From the NCBI RefSeq assembly GCF_900115565.1, contig NZ_FOWW01000001.1, forward strand, positions 124,001 through 188,000: DNA of 64,000 nucleotides. The letters run 5' to 3'. Within the stretch, counting starts at the first letter, position 1. Each line of letters starts with the position of its first letter. This document shows positions 18,452 through 28,345 of the stretch, one piece after another. This DNA comes from Amycolatopsis arida. GTDB lineage: Bacteria; Actinomycetota; Actinomycetes; Mycobacteriales; Pseudonocardiaceae. Below the pieces are notes generated by a model. That model was not told where the DNA came from. It worked only from the letters and a program-made list of their open reading frames with translations, and did not search any database. Both the position numbers and the translations under genes were made by a program.

Positions 18452-19249
18452 GTGACCGCACACCAGTCCAGGGAGCCGGTCGAGAACCTCACGCCGGCGT
18501 ACCAGGGCCAGGAGCTCGCGGCACCGCGCCCCGCCCCTCCGCACCGCTGGGGCTTCGGCGCGTTCCTGCTCGTGGAGGCCGTGCTGCTGGCCTCGGCCGC
18601 GTTCGTCTCGGCACTGCTCCGGCGGGCACCCCGGGAGGGCTCGATTCCGATGCGCGACGTGTTGATCGGCACCATGGCGCCGACGGTCACCGCCGCGCTG
18701 GTGGCCGTGCTGATCACCGTGGTCCGCGGGAACGGGCCACTGGCCGACCTGCGGCTGTCGTGGCGCTGGGACGACGTGCGGATGGGGCTGCGGTTCGGCC
18801 TGCTCGGGCTGGTCTGCACGACGATCGGGGCGTTCGTGTGGACCCGGGTGGTGGGCGAGGAGAACGCCAGCTCGGCGATCGGCGCGCTGGTGGAGGACCA
18901 GCCGATGGCGGTCTCCGCCGCGGTCGCGATGTTCCTCTACCTGTGGCTGCTCGGACCGATCTGCGAGGAGGTCATCTACCGCGGCCTGCTGTGGGGCGCG
19001 GTGGAGCGGATGCACTGGGGCAAGGAGAAGTGGGGGCGGCTGGCGGCCTTCCTGCTGTCGACGGCCGTGTTCGCGGTCAGCCACCTCGAGCCGCTGCGGA
19101 CCAGCCTGCTGCTGGTCATCGCGATCCCGATCGGGCTGGCCCGGCTGGTCACCGGGCGGCTGCTGGGCAGCATCGTGGCGCACCAGATGAACAACTTCCT
19201 GCCGGCGCTGGCGATCCTGCTCACCGCGCTCGGTGTGGTGCACCTGTAG
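18452..19249 (+). CDS. CPBP family intramembrane metalloprotease (second of two)
   Basis: A 265-residue membrane protein with the CPBP motifs EEVIYRG, FAVSHLE and HQMNN in the C-terminal half and a 30-residue soluble N-terminus. It is not a recent duplicate of its neighbour: outside the motifs the two differ throughout. GTG start with GAGGAACG just upstream. It lies 54 bases after the first CPBP gene and before rpsP. In this chromosomal interval mycobacteria carry other accessory genes, so the pair looks like a lineage-specific addition. Confidence 0.85.
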   Translation: MTAHQSREPVENLTPAYQGQELAAPRPAPPHRWGFGAFLLVEAVLLASAAFVSALLRRAPREGSIPMRDVLIGTMAPTVTAALVAVLITVVRGNGPLADLRLSWRWDDVRMGLRFGLLGLVCTTIGAFVWTRVVGEENASSAIGALVEDQPMAVSAAVAMFLYLWLLGPICEEVIYRGLLWGAVERMHWGKEKWGRLAAFLLSTAVFAVSHLEPLRTSLLLVIAIPIGLARLVTGRLLGSIVAHQMNNFLPALAILLTALGVVHL

Positions 19250-19443
19250 CCGGTTCACGGATGTTCGGCCCGCCCGGCGGCCGGCCCCCGCCGGCGATCT
19301 GGCAGAATATCGGACTGTCTGCTCCGGCCGCGGTCCCTCTCACCGTGCCCGGGGCCACCGACCTGCGGGCGCTCGCATCCGACTCCCCACGCGGATCGTG
19401 TCCCGACTCGAGCACGAAGAGAACGCAAGGAGTACCCACACCC

Positions 19444-19935
19444 GTGGCCGTCAAGATCAAGCTGCAGCGCCTCGGCAAGATCCGTGCGCCCTACTACCGG
19501 ATCATCGTCGCCGACGCGCGGACCCGCCGGGATGGCAAGGCCATCGAGACGATCGGCAAGTACCACCCGAAGCAGGAGCCGAGCTTCATCGAGGTCGACT
19601 CCGAGCGGGCGCAGCACTGGCTGAAGGTCGGCGCGCAGCCCACCGAGCCGGTGCAGCGCATCCTGGAGATCACCGGCGACTGGCAGAAGTTCAAGGGTCT
19701 GCCGGGCGCGGAGGGGCGGCTGAAGGTCGCCGAGCCGAAGCCGTCGAAGCAGGAGCTGTTCAACAAGGCGCTCGAGGAGGCCGGTGAGCAGCCGGCCACC
19801 GAGGCCACCACGCCCAGGAAGAAGGGCGGCAAGAAGGCCGACGCCGAGAAGGCCGAGGCCAAGGCCGGCGAGGCCGAGAAGCCCGAGAAGGCCGAGAAGC
19901 CCGAGAAGGCCGAGAAGAAGGCCGACGAGGCGTGA
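19444..19935 (+). CDS. rpsP: 30S ribosomal protein S16
   Basis: S16 core ([20 protein letters not shown] and [19 protein letters not shown]) followed by an actinobacterial extension; 163 residues in total against about 82 in E. coli. The last third is a charged tail of Glu/Lys/Ala with repeats of the type EKAEKP. GTG start preceded by AAGGAG. It opens the ribosome/tRNA-modification cluster rpsP-khpA-rimM-trmD-rplS that is found throughout actinobacteria. Confidence 0.97.
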   Translation: MAVKIKLQRLGKIRAPYYRIIVADARTRRDGKAIETIGKYHPKQEPSFIEVDSERAQHWLKVGAQPTEPVQRILEITGDWQKFKGLPGAEGRLKVAEPKPSKQELFNKALEEAGEQPATEATTPRKKGGKKADAEKAEAKAGEAEKPEKAEKPEKAEKKADEA

Positions 19936-20008
19936 GCGAGCGTGCGAGCGAACCGTTGAACACAGCAGCCCGGCGAACGCCACGCACGAGCGTCAGCGAG
20001 GAGGGGGC

Positions 20009-20248
20009 GTGAGCTTCCTGGCCGACTCGCTCGAACACCTGGTGCGCGGCATCGTCGACCACCCCGACGACGTCCGCGTCGAGCTGCTCACCACGCGTCG
20101 TGGCCGCACGCTCGAGGTGCACGTCCACCCGGACGACCTGGGCAAGGTGATCGGCCGGGGCGGGCGCACCGCCACCGCGCTGCGCACCGTCATGGGTGGC
20201 ATCGGTGGTCGTGGCGTGCGGGTCGACGTCGTCGACACCGACCGCTGA
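20009..20248 (+). CDS. khpA: KH-domain RNA-binding protein KhpA
   Basis: A 79-residue protein consisting of one KH domain with the loop GKVIGRGGRTATALRT that contacts RNA. It matches KhpA (YlqC), which in other bacteria pairs with KhpB/Jag and binds many RNAs. It starts at a GTG after GAGGGGG, between rpsP and rimM, the usual site. The 70 bases before it contain a GAGCGAGCG-type direct repeat common in intergenic DNA of this lineage. Confidence 0.92.
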   Translation: MSFLADSLEHLVRGIVDHPDDVRVELLTTRRGRTLEVHVHPDDLGKVIGRGGRTATALRTVMGGIGGRGVRVDVVDTDR

Positions 20249-20265
20249 GGAGGACCGGCGGGGTC

Positions 20266-20775
20266 GTGGAGGTCGCGGTCGGCCGGGTGGCGAAGGCGCA
20301 CGGGATCGGCGGTGAGCTCGCCGTCGACGTGCGCACCGACGTGCCGGAGGAGCGGTTCGCCGCCGGCGCGGTCCTGACCGGCCGGGCGCGGGACGGCGAC
20401 ACCTGCCGGCTCACCGTGGCGGCCGCCCGCCCGCACGGCGGGCGGCTGCTGGTGCGGTTCGCCGAGGTGACCGACCGCGCAGGCGCGGAGTCGCTGCGCG
20501 GGGTGCTGCTGCTGGCCGACACCGCCGACCTCCCACCGACCGACGACCCCGACGAGTTCTACGACCACGAGCTGGAGGGCCTGCGCGCCGAGCTGGCCGA
20601 CGGCACCGTGGTCGGCCGCGTGCGCGAGGTGGTCCACACACCCGGCGGTGAGCTGCTCGCCCTCGACCGCGACGGCGGGGAGGCGCTGGTGCCCTTCGTC
20701 CGGGCGATCGTCCCGGTGGTGGACCTCCCCGGCGGCCGCGTGGTGCTCGACCCACCCGAGGGCCTGCTGGACTAG
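20266..20775 (+). CDS. rimM: 16S rRNA processing protein RimM
   Basis: A 169-residue RimM with the N-terminal barrel (VAVGRVAKAHGIGGELAV) and the C-terminal PRC-barrel (FYDHELEGLRAEL, then VPFVRAIVPVVDL). It binds S19 and assists maturation of the 30S head. It stands immediately upstream of trmD, as in most bacteria. The GTG start lies 12 bases after a GAGGAGG site. Confidence 0.95.
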   Translation: MEVAVGRVAKAHGIGGELAVDVRTDVPEERFAAGAVLTGRARDGDTCRLTVAAARPHGGRLLVRFAEVTDRAGAESLRGVLLLADTADLPPTDDPDEFYDHELEGLRAELADGTVVGRVREVVHTPGGELLALDRDGGEALVPFVRAIVPVVDLPGGRVVLDPPEGLLD

Positions 20776-20811
20776 AGCTGGTCGAACCAGGCCCTTTTGG
20801 AGCTGCTGACC

Positions 20812-21579
20812 GTGCGGATCGACGTCGTCACGATCTTCCCCGAGTATCTGGCCCCGCTGCGGGCCGCGCTGCTCGGCAGGGCGATCGACCGCGGCCTGAT
20901 CGAGGTCGGCGTGCACGACCTGCGCGAGTGGACGCACGACGTCCATCGCGCGGTGGACGACGCGCCCTACGGCGGTGGGCCGGGCATGGTGATGAAGCCC
21001 CAGGTGTGGGGTGACGCGCTGGACGACGTCTGCGGGCCGCGGTCCCGGCTGGTCGTGCCGACCCCCGCCGGCCGGCCGTTCACCCAGGCCACCGCCCGCC
21101 GCTACGCCGCGGCGGAGCACCTGGTGTTCGCCTGCGGCCGGTACGAGGGCATCGACCAGCGGGTGATCGACGACGCCGCCCGGCGGATGCCGGTGGATGA
21201 GGTGTCGATCGGCGACTACGTGCTGGTCGGCGGGGAGGCCGCCGTGCTGGTGATGGCCGAGGCCGTGGTCCGGCTGCTGCCCGGCGTGCTCGGCAACCCG
21301 GTGTCCGCCGAGCAGGACTCGTTCTCCGACGGTCTGTTGGAGGGACCCAGCTACACCCGGCCCGAGGTGTGGCGCGGCCTGGCCGTCCCGGAGGTGCTGC
21401 GGTCCGGCCACCACGCGGCGATCGACCGCTGGCGCCGGGACCAGGCGCTGATGCGGACCTTCCGTCGCCGCCCCGACCTGCTGGCCGCCCTGCCGGACGG
21501 TAGCCTGGACGAGCACGACCGCCGCCTGCTCGACCGGCTGCGCGCCGACCAGGAGCGGGCCGGACACAGCGACGGCTAG
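20812..21579 (+). CDS. trmD: tRNA (guanine37-N1)-methyltransferase
   Basis: A 255-residue SPOUT-class methyltransferase. The knot signatures are visible as [41 protein letters not shown] and the C-terminal linker [15 protein letters not shown]. It makes m1G37 in tRNAs reading CNN codons and prevents +1 frameshifting. The GTG at 20812 gives the family start [11 protein letters not shown]; the TTG at 20797 would add five residues. It lies between rimM and rplS. Confidence 0.96.
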   Translation: MRIDVVTIFPEYLAPLRAALLGRAIDRGLIEVGVHDLREWTHDVHRAVDDAPYGGGPGMVMKPQVWGDALDDVCGPRSRLVVPTPAGRPFTQATARRYAAAEHLVFACGRYEGIDQRVIDDAARRMPVDEVSIGDYVLVGGEAAVLVMAEAVVRLLPGVLGNPVSAEQDSFSDGLLEGPSYTRPEVWRGLAVPEVLRSGHHAAIDRWRRDQALMRTFRRRPDLLAALPDGSLDEHDRRLLDRLRADQERAGHSDG

Positions 21580-21704
21580 GCCGTCTGCCATACTTGACCG
21601 GTTGGCGCACGAGGTCATGCGCCTGCCAAACCCCCTGGGCCGGCCGCCGGGACCGGCGCGCGCCCTGACGTAGGTAAGCCACAACGGACGAGGACGGACT
21701 CTCG

Positions 21705-22067
21705 ATGAACACCCTGGACGCCCTGGACGCTCAGTCGCTGCGTTCCGACATCCCGGCCTTCCGCCCGGGCGACACGCTGAAGGTGCACGTCCGCGTTATC
21801 GAGGGCAACCGGGAGCGCCTGCAGGTGTTCCAGGGTGTCGTGATCCGCCGGCAGGGCGGTGGCATCCGCGAGACGTTCACCGTGCGCAAGGTGTCGTTCG
21901 GCGTCGGCGTCGAGCGGACCTTCCCGGTGCACTCGCCGAACATCGCCAAGATCGAGGTGCACAAGCGCGGCGACGTGCGGCGGGCCAAGCTCTACTACCT
22001 CCGCGAGCTGCGGGGCAAGGCCGCCAAGATCAAGGAGCGCCGCGAGAAGACCCCCTCGGGTTCCTGA
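21705..22067 (+). CDS. rplS: 50S ribosomal protein L19
   Basis: A 120-residue L19, full length, with [30 protein letters not shown] and [19 protein letters not shown]. The ATG follows GACGAGGACGG-type spacing. It has its own 125-base upstream region after trmD, so an extra promoter is plausible. Downstream genes lepB and rnhB follow closely. Confidence 0.97.
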   Translation: MNTLDALDAQSLRSDIPAFRPGDTLKVHVRVIEGNRERLQVFQGVVIRRQGGGIRETFTVRKVSFGVGVERTFPVHSPNIAKIEVHKRGDVRRAKLYYLRELRGKAAKIKERREKTPSGS

Positions 22068-22097
22068 GCCACCGGTCGCTTACCGTAGCCTGGCCAC

Positions 22098-23012
22098 GTG
22101 GTCGAGCCTGTGCCTTCGAACGCCGCCGAGGACGAGCCGGAGCGCCCCGACGAGCCGAACGGGGCGGGCCGGCGCCGCAAGGAGAAGAAGCAACGGTCGT
22201 TCTGGAAAGAACTGCCGATTCTGATCGCCGTGGCGCTGGTGTTCGCCTTCCTCATCCAGTTCTTCATCGCGCGCGTCTACATGATCCCGTCGGGGTCCAT
22301 GGAGACGACGCTGCACGGCTGTCCCGGCTGCACGCCGGACCGCATCCTCGTGGACAAGCTCGTCTACGACTTCACCGAGCCGGAACCGGGCGAGGTCGTG
22401 GTCTTCAAGGGGCCCGAGCCCTGGGTCGAGGACCTGCCGCAGGAGGGGTCGAGCAACCCGGTGGCCGGGTTCTTCCGGGACATCGGCTCGATGTTCGGCC
22501 TGGCGCCGCCCGACGAGCGGGACTTCGTCAAGCGGATCATCGCCACCGGCGGGCAGACCGTGGAGTGCTGCGACGCGCGGAACCGGGTCGTGGTCGACGG
22601 CAGGCCGCTGGACGAGCCGTACATCCACTGGGCGCCCGGTCAGGAGCCCCGCCAGATGGAGTTCGGCCCGATCACCGTGCCACAGGGCACCGTGTGGGTG
22701 ATGGGGGACAACCGGAACAACTCGACGGACTCCCGCCTGCAGGGCGGTGGCGGCGAGAACGGCGCGGTTCCGGTGGACAACATCATCGGCAAGGCCCGGT
22801 TCATCGTGCTCCCGCCGAGCCGCTGGGGCACGATCAGCGACCACAACCCGCAGGCGAGCCAGGCGAACGCGCTGGGCGCTCCCGCCTGGCAGCAGGGCGT
22901 CCCGCTCGGGGTCGGCGCGGTGCTGGCGTGGCCGGCGGTCCGGATCGGGCGGCGTTTCCTGGGGGCCGGGCCGCTCGGGTCGGGACGCGGAACGGACGAC
23001 CGGAGGCGGTAG
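22098..23012 (+). CDS. lepB: Signal peptidase I
   Basis: A 304-residue type I leader peptidase. There is a charged cytoplasmic N-terminus, one transmembrane segment (about 39-59), catalytic Ser67 in [12 protein letters not shown], general-base Lys145 in [11 protein letters not shown], and box [13 protein letters not shown] second hydrophobic stretch near the C-terminus ([18 protein letters not shown]) may be a C-terminal membrane anchor. It removes Sec and Tat signal peptides outside the membrane. The GTG start lies 30 bases after rplS; rnhB begins 4 bases after its stop. Confidence 0.95.
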   Translation: MVEPVPSNAAEDEPERPDEPNGAGRRRKEKKQRSFWKELPILIAVALVFAFLIQFFIARVYMIPSGSMETTLHGCPGCTPDRILVDKLVYDFTEPEPGEVVVFKGPEPWVEDLPQEGSSNPVAGFFRDIGSMFGLAPPDERDFVKRIIATGGQTVECCDARNRVVVDGRPLDEPYIHWAPGQEPRQMEFGPITVPQGTVWVMGDNRNNSTDSRLQGGGGENGAVPVDNIIGKARFIVLPPSRWGTISDHNPQASQANALGAPAWQQGVPLGVGAVLAWPAVRIGRRFLGAGPLGSGRGTDDRRR

Positions 23013-23016
23013 GCGC

Positions 23017-23847
23017 GTGGCCGTCGCACGACCGCTCGCGACCGCGATCCGCCCACCCCGGGCGGTGGTACGGGGGGACACCGTGTGGGGCCTGCAGGCG
23101 GCGCTGGATCGGCGTGGCCTCGGCCCGGTGGCTGGGGTCGACGAGGCCGGCCGGGGCGCCTGCGCGGGGCCGCTGGTGGTGGCCGCGTGCGTGCTGCGGC
23201 CGGGCGACGGCACGCGGTTGGCCGAGTTGACCGACTCGAAGCTGCTCACGCCGCAGACCCGGGAACGGGTGTACGAGCGAGTGACCGTCCGGGCGCTCGA
23301 TTACTCGATCGTGGTCATCCCACCGGACGAGGTGGATGCGCTCGGTGTCCACGTGACGAACGTGGAGGGGATGCGCAGGGCCGTCGCCCGGCTGCGACAG
23401 CGGCCCGGGTACGTGCTCACCGACGGGTTCCGGGTGCCGGGGTTGCCGGCGCCGAGCGTGGCGGTGGTGAAGGGCGACCGGGCGGTGGCGTGTGTGGCCG
23501 CGGCGTCGGTGCTGGCGAAGGTGACCAGGGACCGGATCATGGCCGGGCTGCACCGGGATCATCCGGTGTACGGCTTCGACATCCACAAGGGTTACTGCAC
23601 GGCCGAGCACGGCGCGGCACTCACCGAGCACGGGCCCAGCGAGGTACACCGGTGGTCGTTCGTCAACGTGGCCCAGGCCGCGGCCGTGCACGGTCGGCGA
23701 CCGCCGCGGCGGGTGATGCTGAGTGCGGCGGCACTGCTGCAGATGCCGGGCGCGGCGGTGGGTGCCGACGGCGGGTCCGTGGGAGAGAATGGACTTTCCG
23801 CCGAGGACCGGCAGACCAGTTCGCGAGGAGGGGCGCGCGTTTCATGA
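23017..23847 (+). CDS. rnhB: Ribonuclease HII
   Basis: A 276-residue RNase HII. The catalytic acidic residues are visible as [15 protein letters not shown] (Asp42, Glu43), LTDGF and [13 protein letters not shown]. It removes RNA primers and misincorporated ribonucleotides. The C-terminal 40 residues beyond the core are low-complexity. The GTG at 23017 follows GGAGGCGG. Its stop overlaps the DUF2469 start, continuing the lepB-rnhB-DUF2469 operon known from mycobacteria. Confidence 0.94.
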   Translation: MAVARPLATAIRPPRAVVRGDTVWGLQAALDRRGLGPVAGVDEAGRGACAGPLVVAACVLRPGDGTRLAELTDSKLLTPQTRERVYERVTVRALDYSIVVIPPDEVDALGVHVTNVEGMRRAVARLRQRPGYVLTDGFRVPGLPAPSVAVVKGDRAVACVAAASVLAKVTRDRIMAGLHRDHPVYGFDIHKGYCTAEHGAALTEHGPSEVHRWSFVNVAQAAAVHGRRPPRRVMLSAAALLQMPGAAVGADGGSVGENGLSAEDRQTSSRGGARVS

Positions 23848-24167
23848 GCGCAGAGGATCTCGAGAAGTACGAGACCGAGATGGAGTTGTCGCTGTACCGC
23901 GAGTACCGCGACATCGTGAGCCAGTTCTCGTACGTCGTGGAGACCGAGCGGCGGTTCTACCTGGCCAACGCGGTGGACGTCCAGGTGCGGGACAACGGCG
24001 GCGACGTGTACTTCGAGGTGCGGATGTCCGACGCCTGGGTGTGGGACATGTACCGGCCGGCCCGGTTCGTGAAACACGTCCGGGTGATCACGTTCAAGGA
24101 CGTCAACGTCGAGGAGTTGGACAAGCCCGACCTGCGCCTGCCGGAGGACGGCCCCTTCTCCGGCTGA
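23844..24167 (+). CDS. DUF2469 family protein
   Basis: A 107-residue acidic protein starting [20 protein letters not shown] and containing [14 protein letters not shown] and [20 protein letters not shown]. It is a very conserved actinobacterial family (Rv2901c in M. tuberculosis, from memory) of unknown role. It is coupled by a 4-base overlap to rnhB. No catalytic motif is evident. Confidence 0.92.
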   Translation: MSAEDLEKYETEMELSLYREYRDIVSQFSYVVETERRFYLANAVDVQVRDNGGDVYFEVRMSDAWVWDMYRPARFVKHVRVITFKDVNVEELDKPDLRLPEDGPFSG

Positions 24168-24493
24168 CGCTCGCCGCCGACACGGGGCCCGCCCTGGTCG
24201 GGCCGCGTCCCCGGGCCCGCCCGTCCGCACTCGCCCGGACTCCCGTAGCGACCGTCGAGCACGCCGCGGTCGCCCGTTCCGTCGTGAGGTCCGGCTCGCT
24301 ACCCCTGGGACCGCTGATCCGTTAGCACCCTCCACTGACAGTCGGAGCGTCTCCCGGTCCCGGACCAGTGGAGTTGTCCACAACACCCATCTTGTCCACA
24401 GGCCCGCCAACTTCCCCTCGCCCCACCCGCCCGACCCCTGCCACCGTCGAGGACGAACCGACCGGCCAGCGACGAACCACGGGGGTGGCGGAC
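24168..24493. other. Intergenic region before yraN-comM-dprA
   Basis: These 326 bases contain a weak GGCCCG/CGGGCC hairpin near 24186 (possible end of the DUF2469 transcript) and two DnaA-box-like 9-mers (24374-24400). The rest shows no supported gene. A GTG-initiated upward extension of yraN to 24368 runs through the boxes but has no family similarity. Confidence 0.7.
24374..24400 (+). promoter_or_regulatory. Two DnaA-box-like sites upstream of the yraN-comM-dprA operon
   Basis: TTGTCCACA occurs at 24374-24382 and again at 24392-24400, in the same orientation with an 18-bp offset. This is the preferred DnaA box of high-GC actinobacteria (TTGTCCACA). They lie 94-120 bases before the yraN ATG, in promoter range. 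Regulation by DnaA is an inference from the motif only. Confidence 0.5.
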
Positions 24494-24898
24494 ATGGGTG
24501 GCGCAGCGTGTCGAGCACGCGGAACGGAACGGCGAGGACCGCTGGCCCTCGGCCGTGCGGGCGAGGAGTTGGCGGCGAGGTACCTCGCCGGGCAGGGGAT
24601 GCGGGTCCTCTCCCGGAACTGGCGGTGCCGCGCCGGCGAGCTCGACCTGGTCGCCACCGACTACCGGGGGCTGATCGTCTGCGAGGTCAAGACCCGCTCC
24701 GGCGACGGGTTCGGCGCCCCGGAGGAGGCCGTCACCCAGGAGAAGGTCCACCGGCTCTGGCGGCTGGCGCACGAGTGGAAACGCCACCACAACCTCCGTT
24801 GCTGGTGTCCCCTTCGCTTCGACGTCATCGCCGTCTCGGCACCACCCGGCGCCCCCTGGACACTGCGGCACTTCCCGGCCGTGGGGGCGGAACGGTGA
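24494..24898 (+). CDS. YraN family putative endonuclease (UPF0102)
   Basis: A 134-residue protein with the PD-(D/E)XK-like core of UPF0102: LALGRAGEELAARYL, RNWRCRAGELDLVATD and LIVCEVKTRSGDGFG. It lies upstream of comM and dprA, as in most actinobacteria and many other bacteria, hinting at a role in DNA processing or recombination, but the activity is unproven. The start is uncertain: ATG 24494 is taken because little precedes the conserved core; GTG 24485 is equally possible. Its stop overlaps the comM GTG. Confidence 0.85.
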   Translation: MGGAACRARGTERRGPLALGRAGEELAARYLAGQGMRVLSRNWRCRAGELDLVATDYRGLIVCEVKTRSGDGFGAPEEAVTQEKVHRLWRLAHEWKRHHNLRCWCPLRFDVIAVSAPPGAPWTLRHFPAVGAER

Positions 24899-26409
24899 GC
24901 GGGCTCGCGCGTGCCTGGTCGGTGGCGCTGCTCGGCATCGAGGGTCGGCTCGTGGAGATCGAAGCCGATCTGGGAGCGGGACTGCCCGGGACCAAGCTGC
25001 TCGGCCTCCCCGACGCGGGCCTTCGCGAGGCCAAGGACCGGGTACGCGCCGCGGTGCGGAACAGCCGGCAGCCCTGGCCCGACCGGCAGATCACCATCGG
25101 CCTCTCCCCGGCCAACCTGCCCAAGATGGGCTCCGGCTACGACCTCGGGATCGCCGTCGCGGTCCTCGCGGCCGTCGGCGCGGTCCCCGCGACGAAGCTC
25201 CGCGGTGCGGTGTTGCTCGGCGAGCTCGCGTTGGACGGTCGGGTGCGGCCGGTGCGCGGCGTGCTCCCGGCGCTGCTCGCGGCACGCAAGGCCGGCATGA
25301 CCCACGCCGTGGTGCCGGTCGAGTCGCTGGTCGAGGCGGGACTCGTGGACGGGTTGGAGATCGGCGGCGCCGCCCAACTCGGTGACGTCGTCGGCTGGCT
25401 GCGCGACGAGCTGGCACTGAGCCGGCCGGAGCCGCGGTCTCCGGCGGCCGACCCCGTGGTGCCCGACCTCGCCGACGTGGTCGGGCAGCCCGAGGCGCGG
25501 TGGGCGTTGGAGGTCGCCGCGGCCGGCGGCCACCACCTGCTGTTCATCGGCCCGCCTGGGGTCGGCAAGACGATGCTGGCCAGAAGGCTGCCCGGGCTGC
25601 TGCCCCCGCTGTCCCCGGAGGAGTCGCTGGAGGTCACCGCGGTCCACTCGGTGCGGGGTCTGCTGTCGCCGTCGGAGCCGCTGATCCGGACCCCGCCGTT
25701 CGTGGCACCCCACCACTCGGTCTCCGTTGCCGCGCTCGTCGGCGGCGGCACGGGCCTCGCCGTGCCCGGCGCGGTCACCCAGGCCCATCGCGGGGTGCTG
25801 TTCCTCGACGAGGCCTGCGAGTTCGGACCGGAGCGGCTGGAGTCGCTGCGGACGGCGCTCGAGGAGGGCGAGATCCGCATCGCCCGGCAACGCGGCACCG
25901 TCTGCTACCCGGCGCGGTTCCAGCTCGTCCTCGCGACCAACCCGTGTCCGTGCGCGCCGGCACGGGAGGCCGACTGCTCCTGCCCGCCGGCCGCCCGCCG
26001 GCGCTACCTCGGTCGCCTGTCCGGCCCACTGCTGGACCGGGTCGACCTTCGCGTGCGCATGCGTCCGGTCACGGCGATGAACGTGGCCGGCGGCGGCACT
26101 CCCGAGCCGACCGAGGTCGTGCGGACGCGGGTGCTGCGGGCCCGTGAGCGGGCGGAGCGGCGATGGGCCGGCCATGGCTGGCGGAGCAACGCCGAGGTTC
26201 CCGGACCGGCGCTGCGGCGGGAGTACCGGCTCTCGCCCGGTGTCACCGCGTTGCTCGACCGTGGTCTGCGGTGCGGTGCGGTCACCGCCCGTGGCGCGGA
26301 CCGGTGCCTGCGGATCGCGTGGACGCTGTCCGACCTCGCCGGTGTCGACCGTCCCGAGGACGAGCACGTGGCCGCCGCACTCGAGTTCCGCGATCGGCGG
26401 GCGGTATGA
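24895..26409 (+). CDS. YifB/ComM family Mg-chelatase-like AAA+ ATPase
   Basis: A 504-residue protein with the ComM layout: N-terminal Lon-like domain (GLPGTKLLGLPDAGLREAKD), AAA+ core with Walker A GPPGVGKTML and Walker B VLFLDEACEF, and the Cys-rich insert NPCPCAPAREADCSC. ComM is a helicase that promotes branch migration during natural transformation in gamma-proteobacteria; the actinobacterial homologue sits between yraN and dprA. GTG start within the yraN stop (GTGA), and its own stop overlaps dprA (ATGA), so three genes are coupled. Confidence 0.9.
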   Translation: MSGLARAWSVALLGIEGRLVEIEADLGAGLPGTKLLGLPDAGLREAKDRVRAAVRNSRQPWPDRQITIGLSPANLPKMGSGYDLGIAVAVLAAVGAVPATKLRGAVLLGELALDGRVRPVRGVLPALLAARKAGMTHAVVPVESLVEAGLVDGLEIGGAAQLGDVVGWLRDELALSRPEPRSPAADPVVPDLADVVGQPEARWALEVAAAGGHHLLFIGPPGVGKTMLARRLPGLLPPLSPEESLEVTAVHSVRGLLSPSEPLIRTPPFVAPHHSVSVAALVGGGTGLAVPGAVTQAHRGVLFLDEACEFGPERLESLRTALEEGEIRIARQRGTVCYPARFQLVLATNPCPCAPAREADCSCPPAARRRYLGRLSGPLLDRVDLRVRMRPVTAMNVAGGGTPEPTEVVRTRVLRARERAERRWAGHGWRSNAEVPGPALRREYRLSPGVTALLDRGLRCGAVTARGADRCLRIAWTLSDLAGVDRPEDEHVAAALEFRDRRAV

Positions 26410-27755
26410 GCGACCATCGGACATTCCACACCCCGCCGGATCACACCACCCCGGATCGGGCGGTCGCGCAGCCGTCCGATCCGATCCCCGCCGACGAGGG
26501 AGGGTGCCGCCATCCGGCCCCGGCGTCGACCGACCGTGCCGTGCCGACGGAACGCGGCAACGAGGCCCGTGCCGTCGCCGGCGGGGCGCGGTCGTGGGAC
26601 GAAACCCGACTGGCCCGGGCCTACCTCCTGCGCGCCGCCGAGCCGCCCGCGCCGGCACTCGTGGCCTTCGTCGCCGAGCACGGTCCGGTTCGCGCCGCCG
26701 AGCGCGTGCGCTCGGGGCACGTGCCCGACGCCGTGGCTCAGGAGACCATGGCTCGCCGCGCCCTGGCCCTCGAGGAACACGACCTGCGAGCGGCCGACGA
26801 GATCGGTGCCCGCCTGGTCATCCCGGAGGACGACGAGTGGCCGGCGTGGCCGCTGCTGTCCCTCGACGTGGCCACCGGTCGGGGTGTCAGGGGCGTGGCG
26901 CCACCACTCGGCCTGTGGGTGCAGGGCGGCGGACGGCTGGACGGGGTCAGCGAGGAGGCGGTGGCGGTGGTTGGATCCCGGGCGGCCACGGCCTACGGGG
27001 AGCACACCGCGGCGGAGCTCGGCCACGGAATCGCCGAGTCCGCGGTGGTGGTGTTCTCCGGGGCGGCCTACGGGATCGACGGCTGCGCGCACCGCGGCGC
27101 GCTGGCCGCCGGCGGCACCACCGTGGCGGTCCTCGGGTGCGGCCTGGACGTGGGCTACCCGGCCGGCCACGTGGGCCTGCTCAACCGCATCAGCGAGCGC
27201 GGCCTGGTGGTCAGCGAGTATCCGGTGGGCACCCCGCCGGCCCGGCACCGGTTCCTCGTCCGCAACCGGCTGATCGCCGCGCTCAGTGCGGGCACGGTCG
27301 TGGTGGAGGCGGGTGCCCGCAGCGGGGCCCGCAACACGGCGGCCACGGCCGGTGCGCTCGGCAAGGTCGTGATGGCGGTGCCCGGGCCGGTCAGCTCCGC
27401 CATGTCGGTCGGCTGCCACCAGTTGATCCGTTCCTGCGCGGCGACGCTGGTCGCCTCGGTTGCCGACGTCCTGGACACGGTCGGGCGGCTGGGTCGGGAG
27501 GTGCCGGAGTCCGTCGAGCAGCGACGGCCCACCGACCGGCTGGGCCCGCAGGCCCTCCGCGTACACGAGGCACTCCGCAGCAGGCGAGGCAGCTCCGCCG
27601 AGGAACTCGCCGCCGAGTCAGGCGTGCCGTTGGCCAAGGTGCGCGCGGTCCTGCCCGCTCTCGAGTTGGACGGCTTCGCCGAGCGGTGTTCCAGCGGCTG
27701 GCGGCGTGCCTCCGGCCAGACGGCCACACCACCGGAGCGAACCGGGCATGCGTGA
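26406..27755 (+). CDS. dprA: DNA-processing protein DprA
   Basis: A 449-residue DprA/Smf. It has an N-terminal SAM-like helical region after a 60-residue disordered start, then the Rossmann core with VAVVGSRAATAYGE, FSGAAYGIDGCAHRGAL, LVVSEYPVG and AGARSGARNTA (about 175-360). The C-terminal winged helix (about 380-440) includes HEALRSRRGSSAEELAAESG. DprA binds single-strand DNA and loads RecA in transformation. The 3' end encoding the winged helix has been duplicated and has decayed twice downstream (27857-28620), and the last 18 residues resemble the translated repeats. Confidence 0.93.
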   Translation: MSDHRTFHTPPDHTTPDRAVAQPSDPIPADEGGCRHPAPASTDRAVPTERGNEARAVAGGARSWDETRLARAYLLRAAEPPAPALVAFVAEHGPVRAAERVRSGHVPDAVAQETMARRALALEEHDLRAADEIGARLVIPEDDEWPAWPLLSLDVATGRGVRGVAPPLGLWVQGGGRLDGVSEEAVAVVGSRAATAYGEHTAAELGHGIAESAVVVFSGAAYGIDGCAHRGALAAGGTTVAVLGCGLDVGYPAGHVGLLNRISERGLVVSEYPVGTPPARHRFLVRNRLIAALSAGTVVVEAGARSGARNTAATAGALGKVVMAVPGPVSSAMSVGCHQLIRSCAATLVASVADVLDTVGRLGREVPESVEQRRPTDRLGPQALRVHEALRSRRGSSAEELAAESGVPLAKVRAVLPALELDGFAERCSSGWRRASGQTATPPERTGHA

Positions 27756-27856
27756 CGAACGGCTCCCGGCCCCGCCAGCCGACCCACCGCTGACGGGATA
27801 TCCCGCTGCTGGGCCCGAACTGACCGCCCACCTCCGACCGGCGCGCACCCGTCGGT

Positions 27857-28345
27857 CGCCTGGGCCCGCATGCTGTCCGCGTGCACGAGGCGCACCAGTG
27901 ATGAGGCGCGCCCCGCCGGTGGTGCGTTTCCTGGAGCAGCCTCGTGCTCATATCGGGGCGGGCCTCGGCAGGACACGAGCCGACGGTGGCCTCGGGTACC
28001 GCGTACGTATCGAGGCCACCGTGGGCCCCACCCATCGGGCGGGTGGTTCGGGGAGGAGGTGGTGGCCGAGTTCGGTGTGCCGTTGGTCGAGGTGGGTGGG
28101 CTCCTGCCCGCTCTGGGGTTGGACGGTTTCGCCGAGCGGTGCTCCAGCGGGTGTTCGCGGAGCGGGCTCCGGTGGTTGGCCGGGCGCGCCGCCCGTCGGG
28201 CGGCCAGTCCCGCAGGGGGCGGGCCCATGAGTGGCGGCCGGCTCGCGGTGGCGCCAGCCGACTCGATGCTGGGGGGATGTCCCGCTGCTGATTCCGAAGC
28301 GACCGCCCACCTCCGAGCGGTGCGTGCCCAGCGGCCGGCTGTGCT
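27857..28345 (+). repeat. Decayed copy B of the dprA 3' end
   Basis: Starts with a match to the first winged-helix codons of dprA (CTGGGCCCGCATGCTGTCCG against CTGGGCCCGCAGGCCCTCCG at 27540). It is interrupted by about 150 unrelated bases, then resumes near 28060 and reads EFGVPLVEVGGLLPAL, then LDGFAERCSSG. It is followed by the same downstream block found after dprA (CGACTCGATG...ATGTCCCGCTGCTG, GACCGCCCACCTCCGA). Intact translation is not preserved. Confidence 0.85.
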
